Source: Isotricha intestinalis
Taxonomy: Eukaryota; Ciliophora; Litostomatea; Vestibuliferida; Isotrichidae
Length of the DNA: 14,458 nt
NCBI GenBank assembly: GCA_023807065.1
Contig: JAJJLU010000904.1
Span: 1 to 14,458, forward strand
Direction: 5' to 3'
Shown in pieces: positions 7,832 to 14,458 of the stretch. The stretch's first letter is position 1; each line of letters begins with the position of its first letter. Made by a program: the position numbers and the translations under genes. Under the pieces are notes generated by a model. That model made no database searches and was not told the origin of the DNA. It worked only from the letters and a program-made list of their open reading frames with translations.

Positions 7832-8064
7832 TTATTTTTTATATTTTTTTCTTGGAGCTTCCAATCGTAATACATAATAATTTACAAGAGTTATATTATA
7901 ATAAATTAATATTCTAATAAATAAGATTAAATAATAAATTTAAATCTTTTTTTGGGATCATTAGATTGAAATTAATAGGATTAATTACTTTATTAATTAT
8001 ATTAATTATTTTTTTAAAAATATAAACTTCATTAAGTAAAATTCAATTGAATTTCTTTTAACAT
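7832..8064 (-). pseudogene. Small minus-strand gene with two frameshifts
   Basis: An ATG at 8064-8062 opens MLKEIQLNFT, which stops at TAA 8032-8034. An overlapping frame (8042-7917, 42 codons) reads NEVYIFKKIINIINK, then INFNLMIPKKDLNLL, and stops at TAG 7914-7916. A third frame (7939-7835, 35 codons) reads ILIYYNITLVNYYVLRLEAP, then RKKYKK, and ends at TAA 7832-7834. Third positions are almost all A/T. Both switches are +1. Together they make a protein of about 77 residues with a hydrophobic stretch and a basic dilysine-like C-terminus. There are no internal stops beyond those at the shifts. It may be a recent pseudogene, or a real gene with sequencing or ribosomal frameshifts. The family is not recognised. 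Confidence 0.6.
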
Positions 8065-8245
8065 TTATTTAAAAGAATTAACATTTATTTTTGTATGATT
8101 AAAGTTTATGCACAAATAATATTCATATCCAATTAATAATTTAAATAGAAATCTTATTTAAGGATTATTTGATTATTAATTGTTTTTAAATTTAAATAAT
8201 AATACTTAATTTAAAGTTTAAAATTTTTAAATTAATATTAATAAT

Positions 8246-8278
8246 ATGTCTCGAATGAATGTAAAAAAAAAAATTTAA
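8246..8278 (+). other. Short upstream frame, possible lost N-terminus
   Basis: ATG at 8246 opens MSRMNVKKKI and a TAA (8276-8278). It crosses a run of 11 A residues (8263-8273). If the run had 12 A, this frame would join the 8290 frame and add 15 residues to that protein. It is therefore either an upstream ORF or the true start hidden by a one-base homopolymer change. Confidence 0.4.
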
Positions 8279-8289
8279 TATCTCAATCT

Positions 8290-9405
8290 ATGAATAATTC
8301 AAGAATTAACGATTCATATTCTATGGAATTAGATTTATTAATTAATCATAATAATAAAAAGAAAAATAATCAAACAATAAATTTAAATACTAGTACAAAT
8401 CAAATTAATAAACAAAATAAAAAAATAATACATTCTCAACTTTTATATAGTCCAAAATATATTAATGCTGCAAAATTAAAAGAAACAATTCTTAATAAAA
8501 GTAAATCTCCTTCTTCTAAAATAAATTCTCCAAATAATTTTAAAAAAATAAGAACTTCTTCTATTGATTATTCTGATAATGGAGTTTTAAAAAATAATTT
8601 AAATTATTCGATAGTTTCAAACAAAAGAAATAAATTGAATTTAACAAATAAAAATAGGAAATTTATTATTAATGATAATAATAATTCTATTAAAAAATAT
8701 AATGAAAAAGCAAGTTATATGGTTAAATCATCTTCTCAAAAAAATTTACAAATTAAAAAAATAAATGATAATTTATCTTCTTTAATATTAACAATAAATA
8801 AATTACCTTATAATGAACATATTACTTTTAATGCTAAATTTTCTGCTTATTTTTCAGCTTTAGAAGATTATATTAATTTAATAAATAATAAAGAAGAAAA
8901 GAATTTATTGGATAAAGTAAAAAATGGATTTAAAACAATTTTCAATGCTTTTTATAAATTTAATCAAAAATTAATTCTTTTAAATTCTCAATTTAAAAAA
9001 GATTTACAATCACACTTAAAAAAATCCCAAAAAAAAAAAAATAATTCATTAAAAAAAAGTAATAAATTAAATGATTCAATGGGAGTTTCACTTCAAATTT
9101 CAAATTTGAAAAAAACGTATTCAGCAATTCATTCAAAGAAAAATTTAAAAGACAATTCTAATTTTATGAATAATAATAAAACATCAATAATCAATTCAAA
9201 AACAAAAACTAATAATAATACAATAAATAATACTGATGATAATATAAATTTAAGTGATTTAGAATCTATAACTTTTTGTGATAAAATAGAAATGAGGCAA
9301 GTTAACAGTTATAAACATATTCCAAAATTAGATTTATCATCATTTAATAAAAAGAATTTTATTTATTCAAATTTTTTAAAAAAATTTAATAAAAAAGATT
9401 TATAA
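8290..9405 (+). CDS. Asn/Lys/Ser-rich protein with one helical region, unknown function
   Basis: A 371-residue basic, low-complexity protein with no signal peptide or membrane segment. Most of it is predicted disorder rich in N, K and S. Residues about 160-245 are different: NLSSLILTINKLPYNEHITF, a Phe/Tyr-rich patch (FSAYFSALEDYINLI) and further amphipathic helix to QSHLKK, probably the only folded part. Proline-directed Ser sites (YSP, KSP, NSP at about 52-82) suggest kinase regulation. It ends in a Phe-rich basic tail (FLKKFNKKDL). A cytoskeletal or basal-body role is possible from its composition, but nothing shows it. The start may lie at 8246 (see that entry). The ELAPOR-like gene begins only 67 bases downstream on the same strand. 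Confidence 0.7.
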   Translation: MNNSRINDSYSMELDLLINHNNKKKNNQTINLNTSTNQINKQNKKIIHSQLLYSPKYINAAKLKETILNKSKSPSSKINSPNNFKKIRTSSIDYSDNGVLKNNLNYSIVSNKRNKLNLTNKNRKFIINDNNNSIKKYNEKASYMVKSSSQKNLQIKKINDNLSSLILTINKLPYNEHITFNAKFSAYFSALEDYINLINNKEEKNLLDKVKNGFKTIFNAFYKFNQKLILLNSQFKKDLQSHLKKSQKKKNNSLKKSNKLNDSMGVSLQISNLKKTYSAIHSKKNLKDNSNFMNNNKTSIINSKTKTNNNTINNTDDNINLSDLESITFCDKIEMRQVNSYKHIPKLDLSSFNKKNFIYSNFLKKFNKKDL

Positions 9406-9472
9406 TTACTAATTATTATTTTATTTAAAAAAAAATTAAAAAAACTTTAAAAAATTTTGAAAACTATTAAAA

Positions 9473-12352
9473 ATGGTTAGAATACTAAAAAAAAATATTA
9501 TAATTATATTTTCTTTAATTTTAATAAAAGTAACATTAAATGCAGAATGTACAATATCAGATTATAAACAATATTTTTCAAAATGTGATAAAAAAACAAA
9601 TAAAAGAACAATAACAATATATAGAAATTCAGATTGTGAAGTTCAAAATGAATTAACATTAAATACAAGTAATCTTCTTTCATTATATTCCAAATTACCT
9701 TCATATGAAATTGATTGTGATCTAGAGTGTAAAGGAGGAGAAAAAATGGAATATGATCCAATAAATAATGAAGTTATATGTAAAAAATGTCCTAAAAATA
9801 CATATAATTTAGGAGCTAATTATAAAGTAATTTCAAATTGGAAAGAATCAGATTTAAAAAAATTTACTTTTAATTGCTATGCTATTGATTATAGTGGATA
9901 TAAATTGAATGAAGATTGTACTGGTTTAACTTTAAGTTCTGATAAATCTATGTTAGTAAGTGGAGAATTAACCGGTAAACAAATTAAATATTTTATTCAA
10001 GCCTTTTTTTATTTTAGTTCTCAAAATTATGGAAGAATTATTTTAAAATATAGAAAAGATACTAGTGAAAATGCTGGATATATTAATGGTAATTTAAAAA
10101 TTTTTTTAGATTATAAAGTTATTAAAAGTGATTTTGATAAAAATACTGATTGGGATTTTATTTATCATGATTTTTCTCCTGGAGAACATGAATTAGTTTT
10201 TTTTTATTGGTATATTAAAGGTTATAATAATAATAATTATAAATTTTATATTGAACATTTTGAAATTATTGGTTTTGATAATCCTGAAAAAGAATGTAAT
10301 TCCTGTGAAAATTCAATTTCAGATGAAGGAAGTGAAATATGTTATTCTTGTAATATGAATTTTTATTTTGATAATAAAAGTAAAAGTTGTATTAAATGTA
10401 AAGATAATGAATTTTCTATTCCACATTTATTTTTAAATCAATGTTATAAAAAAAAGAAATGTAATGAATTTGATTATGAAATAGATAAGATTGGAAAATG
10501 TGTTAATAATAAGAAAAATATAATTTTAGTTCCTATTAAACCTATTTATTGCAGTGATTATAAAGAAAATATTTTAAAAGAAGTACCTTGTAATATAAAT
10601 AAAGCTAAGAGTAATGAAGAAAAGTGTAAAGATGGAATGTTTTTTTCAAATATTTTTAAATATGATTTTTATGAACATTTAATAAATGAATTCTTTGATA
10701 AAAATATTGGTTTTAAATCAAATGATAATTCAATATTTACTGGGAATTATATAGGTGATGAAAATGAGAAAATTCTTGTAAAAAATTTTAATATTAAAAA
10801 TTTAGGATATTTAAAATTAAAATTCGATTTAAATTTAGATAAAGAAGAATCATTTATAATAAATATAAATTTAGAAAAAGAAATATTAACTGGAGTAAAG
10901 AAATTAGATATTGAAAAAATATATTCTTTAAAACCAGGAGAAAATTCATTAATAATGATATATGAAAGTAATTCAAAAGAATTAAAATTTGAAAATAGTT
11001 TAACAATAAAGGAAATAATAATATATGGAAGTGATTTATCAGAAGAAAAAATATTAATAAAATGTCCTTTTGGAACAATATCAAAAAATAAATGTTCAAA
11101 ATGTGAAAAATGTTTAGAAAATGAAATACCAAATTTATCTCAAAATGAATGTATAAAATGTAAAAATGGATTAGCTAAAATAATAAATAATGAATATAAA
11201 TGTGTTGAATGTCCTTCTTATACTTATTATGATGGAAATAATTGTTTATTAAATGAAGTCATTTTTCAAAATCAAAATAAATTAAGATTTAATCTATATC
11301 CAATTAAAGATTATATTAATAGATTATGTAATGATCAAAGTGGTTTATTATGTTATGATAATTCATTTATAGGTCCTATAAGTAAATATGATGATAAAAA
11401 TATAAAAAATGAAAATCAAAGAGATTTATTTTTCATTTCACTTTTTGAACCAAAAACAATTAATATCAATGATTTTGTTTTTGATGAAGATAAATCTAAT
11501 ATAAAAAATGGACAAATTTTTGGTTTATTTAACATTGATTCTTTCGAAATTTCCAATGAACTTTTTAAAAATTTAACTTTTAAAAATACAAAAAAAAAGA
11601 AAAATTTAGGTGTATCCATTAAAAAAATAGATATTATAAATCAAGAAATAAATCGTTTAACAGAATTAGGTTTATTTATTGAATTTAATGAAGGGGATAA
11701 ATGCATTTCAGATCCTAATAGAAATTATAAATCTTATTTATATTTAAAATGCAATAAATATGAAATTTCATCTCCTAAATTAATTAATATTTTAGATAAT
11801 AATTGTACGTATGTTTTTGAATGGTTTTCACCTTATATATGTAAAAATTGTGTTGTTAAAGAGTTAAAAAAATATGAAAGAGGAACTTGTAAAAATGGAA
11901 TTAGAAAAATAGTTTTTGATTCAAATAATGATTGTTTAATTTTTAATATTACAGGAACAAAATTAAAAGGATATGAAATTGATTATACTAATAATTTGTT
12001 AGATATTAATAATGATTTTTATAAAAATTTAATAGGAGACAATTTTAATAATTATTATAGGAATATTGCTGAAGTTACTTATGAAGGAAATGATTTTGAT
12101 TTTGAATATATTGAAAGTAATATTTACAATCAAAAATGTAGTATTTTTGATGATATTGATGAACATTGGAAAAAATATTTATTTTTAATTCCATTATTAT
12201 ATTTTATTACTTTTATTGGTGTTGTGATATATTGCTGTAAATATAAAAAAATTAAAGATAAATATTATCAAAGGTTAAGTACTACTCCAAATAAAATTAA
12301 AAATACAAATTTGAATCATCTTTCAGAAGTTAAGGATAATTCTAATATTTAA
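9473..12352 (+). CDS. ELAPOR-like type I membrane protein
   Basis: A 959-residue protein resembling animal ELAPOR1/2 (EIG121), TGN/endolysosomal membrane proteins linked to secretory granules and autophagy. The signal peptide is residues 1-24. The lumenal part has paired-Cys modules: CKKCPKNTYNLG (103-114), CNSCENS to CYSC (275-293), CIKC (306-309) and CSKCEKCLENEIPNLSQNEC (about 540-560). Between them are beta-rich regions. The last lumenal domain (about 730-895) contains CTYVFEWFSPYICKNC, followed by a Cys-rich pattern like the mannose-6-phosphate-receptor-homology end of ELAPOR. One transmembrane helix (about 902-922, YLFLIPLLYFITFIGVVIY) precedes a 37-residue cytosolic tail. YQRL in that tail (932-935) is a YxxPhi sorting signal. 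Human ELAPOR has a similar Tyr-based site at the same place. The length is close to the family's (about 1,000). No intron is present. Confidence 0.85.
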   Translation: MVRILKKNIIIIFSLILIKVTLNAECTISDYKQYFSKCDKKTNKRTITIYRNSDCEVQNELTLNTSNLLSLYSKLPSYEIDCDLECKGGEKMEYDPINNEVICKKCPKNTYNLGANYKVISNWKESDLKKFTFNCYAIDYSGYKLNEDCTGLTLSSDKSMLVSGELTGKQIKYFIQAFFYFSSQNYGRIILKYRKDTSENAGYINGNLKIFLDYKVIKSDFDKNTDWDFIYHDFSPGEHELVFFYWYIKGYNNNNYKFYIEHFEIIGFDNPEKECNSCENSISDEGSEICYSCNMNFYFDNKSKSCIKCKDNEFSIPHLFLNQCYKKKKCNEFDYEIDKIGKCVNNKKNIILVPIKPIYCSDYKENILKEVPCNINKAKSNEEKCKDGMFFSNIFKYDFYEHLINEFFDKNIGFKSNDNSIFTGNYIGDENEKILVKNFNIKNLGYLKLKFDLNLDKEESFIININLEKEILTGVKKLDIEKIYSLKPGENSLIMIYESNSKELKFENSLTIKEIIIYGSDLSEEKILIKCPFGTISKNKCSKCEKCLENEIPNLSQNECIKCKNGLAKIINNEYKCVECPSYTYYDGNNCLLNEVIFQNQNKLRFNLYPIKDYINRLCNDQSGLLCYDNSFIGPISKYDDKNIKNENQRDLFFISLFEPKTININDFVFDEDKSNIKNGQIFGLFNIDSFEISNELFKNLTFKNTKKKKNLGVSIKKIDIINQEINRLTELGLFIEFNEGDKCISDPNRNYKSYLYLKCNKYEISSPKLINILDNNCTYVFEWFSPYICKNCVVKELKKYERGTCKNGIRKIVFDSNNDCLIFNITGTKLKGYEIDYTNNLLDINNDFYKNLIGDNFNNYYRNIAEVTYEGNDFDFEYIESNIYNQKCSIFDDIDEHWKKYLFLIPLLYFITFIGVVIYCCKYKKIKDKYYQRLSTTPNKIKNTNLNHLSEVKDNSNI

Positions 12353-12401
12353 CTTTAATTTATTAATTATAATAATATATTAAATACTTTTCAATTGTTA
12401 T

Positions 12402-12687
12402 TTATTCATTTTTTAATTTTTTTAATGCAATTTCTTCAAAGTTTGACTGAAATCAAAAGAATCTTCTTCTCTTTTTTTACTAATTTTTGTCTTAACTTCT
12501 CTCAATTATTAGATTTATCAATATAATCTTAAAAAAAAATTCACATTTTTTTCTCAATAAGTCTTCTATTAGAATATTTTAATCCTTGAGTATTTGTTCA
12601 ATATTGAAGAATATTAGGAACATTTTAATAATCATAATAATCATTTTCTCCATTTATAATTATTCCTCTTAAAATTTTTTCTTCCAT
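12402..12687 (-). pseudogene. Minus-strand gene with five in-frame stops
   Basis: An ATG at 12687-12685 opens one frame kept over about 75 codons: MEEKILRGIIINGENDYYDY, TAA (12625-12627), NVPNILQY, TGA (12598-12600), TNTQGLKYSNRRLIEKKM, TGA (12541-12543), IFF, TAA (12529-12531), DYIDKSNN, TGA (12502-12504), EKLRQKL. Two shifts then continue it as EEDSFDFSQT and FEEIALKKLKNE to a TAA at 12402-12404. Third positions are nearly all A/T. Every internal stop is one C-to-T or G-to-A change from Gln (CAA) or Trp (TGG). The start lies 28 bases from the divergent Stum-like start. The family is not recognised. Confidence 0.6.
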
Positions 12688-12715
12688 TTAATTATTATAA
12701 AAAATATAAATTAAT

Positions 12716-13429
12716 ATGAATTATCAAACACAAATTATTGAAAATAGAAGGCCAAAAAAAACAAGTCATATAAAAAATCTAAGAAAAAATAATGTAAGTG
12801 CATATAAAATAGAAATTCAATATGATAATAAAAACAATAATAATAATTCAACCTCATTAGAATTAAAATCAAATTACAATTCTTATTATAATAATAATAA
12901 TAATAATAGTAATATTAATAATAGTAATAATTATAATAGTAATAATTATAATAGTAATAATTATAATAGTAAAAATAATAATATGATTGGTCAACTAAAT
13001 CTTTATAACCCAAAAAAAACATCTGATAAAATAGGATATAATGCAGAAACTTTAAAAGTAAATAATGTAATAAATTATTCTTTTAAAGATGAATTTAAAA
13101 GTGAAAGAAAAATAATTAATAAAAATAATATAGAAATAGAAATTAAATCTCAATATAATTATAAGAAAGGAAAACATTTTCCTTGTTGTTTAGCTTATTT
13201 AATTTTATTCATTAATTTTATTCTTCCTGGAATTGGAACAATGATTGCAACTTCTTATATAACAGATTCAAAATTAAAAGCTGATTATTGTTGTTCTGGA
13301 TTTTTTCAATTAATTATGAGTATTTTATTAATTGGATGGTTTTTAGCTTTATGTCATTCTTGTTTTTTTATAGGAGCTTCCCAATCAAATTTAAGTTTTG
13401 AAGCTTATTACGATAAAATGAAAAATTGA
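12716..13429 (+). CDS. Spec3/Stum-domain membrane protein
   Basis: A 237-residue protein. The C-terminal part (about 155-222) has two membrane helices and matches the Spec3/Stum family. FPCCLAYLILFINFILPGIG (155-174) corresponds to the family's FP..LA..LN...PGLGT. DYCCSGFFQLI (190-200) and ILLIGWFLALCHSCFFIGAS (203-222) correspond to its CC...Q...A...VGW.....G...I..S segment. Spec3 was described in ciliated ectoderm of sea urchins, and Stum is needed for mechanosensing in Drosophila neurons. The molecular activity is unknown. The N-terminal 150 residues are disordered and Asn-rich, with a tandem NNYNS repeat (72-85). The stop is TGA. Its neighbour WRAP73 is also cilia/centrosome related. The domain assignment is from remembered family patterns. 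Confidence 0.8.
   Translation: MNYQTQIIENRRPKKTSHIKNLRKNNVSAYKIEIQYDNKNNNNNSTSLELKSNYNSYYNNNNNNSNINNSNNYNSNNYNSNNYNSKNNNMIGQLNLYNPKKTSDKIGYNAETLKVNNVINYSFKDEFKSERKIINKNNIEIEIKSQYNYKKGKHFPCCLAYLILFINFILPGIGTMIATSYITDSKLKADYCCSGFFQLIMSILLIGWFLALCHSCFFIGASQSNLSFEAYYDKMKN
12926..12970 (+). repeat. Three exact 15-bp tandem repeats
   Basis: AATAATTATAATAGT is repeated three times without change (12926-12940, 12941-12955, 12956-12970), and a diverged copy precedes it at 12911-12925. It encodes NNYNS units inside the disordered N-terminus of the Stum-like protein. The 15-base unit keeps the frame, so copy number can vary without breaking the gene. Confidence 0.85.
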
Positions 13430-13605
13430 TTATTAAATGTTAATGTTAATTGTTTAAATTTTTATTTTTTTTGTATTTGAATATTTATTTATATATGATT
13501 TTTTATGATTAGTTTTTATGAAATAAAAAATTTCAATTAATATATAAATAAACATTAATAATAATTTAAATAATAATTTTTTGAATTTTTAAAAAATTTA
13601 AATAA

Positions 13606-14458
13606 ATGAATTTTTCTAATACAATATCATATTCAGGTTTATGTGATTTTTCTCCAAATTCAACATTTCTTTCAATAGTAAAAAATACATCATTAATAAT
13701 ATATTCAACATCTACATTATTAATAACTCACAAATTTTCATTCCCTAATCAAATAACTCAAATATCTTGGTCACCTGATTCAACCTTAATATTAATATCC
13801 TTTTTTAAAAATGGCTTATGTGAAATTCGTTCTGTAACAAATCCAAATTGGATTTGTTCAATAAATCAATCTCAAAGTGGAATAATATTTTCTAGATGGA
13901 CTCCAGATAGTAGAAAAATAATAATTACAAATGATTTTAATGTTAGATTATCAATTTGGTCTTTAATAGATAAATCTACTGTGTATATCAATGGTCCTAA
14001 AAGTGAAAAGAAAGGAATTTCATTTAGTTCAAATGGTTATTTTATGGCTTTAGCTGAAAGAGATAATTCTAAAGATTTTATTGGTGTTTATTTTACTGGA
14101 GATTTTTCTTTGGTTTCCAGATTTAATGTTGATACTTTTGATTTAAATGATATTTCTTGGTCAAAAGATAATACTTCCATTGTTGTTTGGGATAGTGATT
14201 TAGAATGTAAATTTTTAGTTTATAGTCCTACTGGTAATTTGATTAAAAATATTCAACCTTATAAATATGGATTAGGTATTCAAGAAGCTAAATTTTCTTT
14301 AAATTATCATTATTTTTGTATTGGATTTAATGATGGATTTATTAGATTATATAATTCTATTACTTGGAATTTTATTTATGAATTTACTCTAATATTAATA
14401 TTTTACAAGAAGATTCTTTGATTAATGTTTTTAAAGAAGAAGAAATTAAAGGTAAAAA
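13606..14458 (+). CDS. WRAP73: WRAP73 (WDR8) WD-repeat protein, 5' part, frameshift near window end
   Basis: The protein begins MNFSNTISYSGLCDFSPNSTF and follows human WRAP73 block by block: ITQISWSPDS (50s), RWTPDSRKI, FNVRLSIWSL, YMALAERDNSKDFI (about 145-158), DLNDISWSKDN, YKYGLGIQEAKFS, then the last complete repeat FCIGFNDGFIRLYNSITW. These are WD40 blades of a propeller. WRAP73 works with SSX2IP/MSD1 at centriolar satellites, spindle poles and basal bodies. After EFT (14380-14388) the frame reads into LILIFYKK and a stop at 14419-14421. The frame one base earlier stays open to the window end and reads NINILQEDSLINVFKEEEIK, which fits the VVYKE-type segment expected after EFGHP. One base is probably missing near 14388-14391. 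About the last 200 residues lie outside the window. Confidence 0.88.

Noticed and set aside
4065..8064. Euplotes-type programmed +1 frameshifting at AAA-TAA
   Set aside because: At 4848-4895 codon bias favours staying in frame through the stops. Shifts in 4065-4750 have both signs, and long intact genes show no shift sites. It remains possible only for 7832-8064.
9504..11619. Three minus-strand frames inside the ELAPOR-like gene
   Set aside because: They are antisense shadows of the large gene, with Leu/Phe/Ile-rich artificial composition.
12402..12687. Genome-wide reassignment of TAA/TAG to Gln and TGA to Trp
   Set aside because: The intact genes use only CAA for Gln and TGG for Trp and end cleanly at TAA or TGA.

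Overview
The window looks like the left end of a macronuclear chromosome from a ciliate-like protist. It opens with four perfect copies of ATCCCCA, with the C-rich strand 5' and pointing inward as a real chromosome end requires. The rest is extremely AT-rich, and coding regions are only slightly richer in GC than the spacers. Intact genes have no visible introns, use CAA for Gln and TGG for Trp, and end in TAA or TGA, so the standard code applies. A CCCCAAT-type telomere, the standard code and extreme AT content fit what I remember of anaerobic litostome (rumen) ciliates such as Entodinium. That assignment is from memory and was not checked.

Layout. Positions 1-28 are telomere. Positions 29-2009 are subtelomeric and hold two minus-strand reading-frame relics with no intact gene; the first runs into the telomere. 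Next come a short minus-strand gene with a C-terminal CaaX box (2010-2300) and a BET-like bromodomain/NET protein (2699-3772). Positions 4065-5146 hold two broken genes, minus then plus. A small secreted protein follows (5208-5555), then the AP-4 mu subunit (6480-7799), a broken minus-strand gene (7832-8064), an unrecognised Asn/Lys/Ser-rich protein (8290-9405) and an ELAPOR-like type I membrane protein (9473-12352). After that lie a broken minus-strand gene (12402-12687), a Spec3/Stum-domain membrane protein (12716-13429) and the 5' part of a WRAP73/WDR8 gene that leaves the window (13606 onward).

How the genes relate. There is no operon-like unit. Two themes recur. The first is post-Golgi traffic: AP-4 mu reads tyrosine sorting signals, and the ELAPOR-like protein carries a YQRL signal in its cytosolic tail. 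The second is cilia and basal bodies: WRAP73 is a centriolar satellite/centrosome WD protein and Spec3/Stum proteins are linked to ciliated cells, so the two neighbours fit a ciliated cell.

The most unusual property is the number of broken reading frames. Several spacers longer than about 280 bp contain stretches with clear codon character (low GC at third positions, stop-poor runs of 40-69 codons) interrupted by frameshifts and/or in-frame stops. Long intact genes next to them have none over roughly 2,300 codons, so general sequencing error or a changed genetic code is an unlikely explanation. Pseudogene decay is the simplest reading. Two or three isolated one-base problems at gene ends (8261-8278 and 14388-14391) could still be assembly errors.
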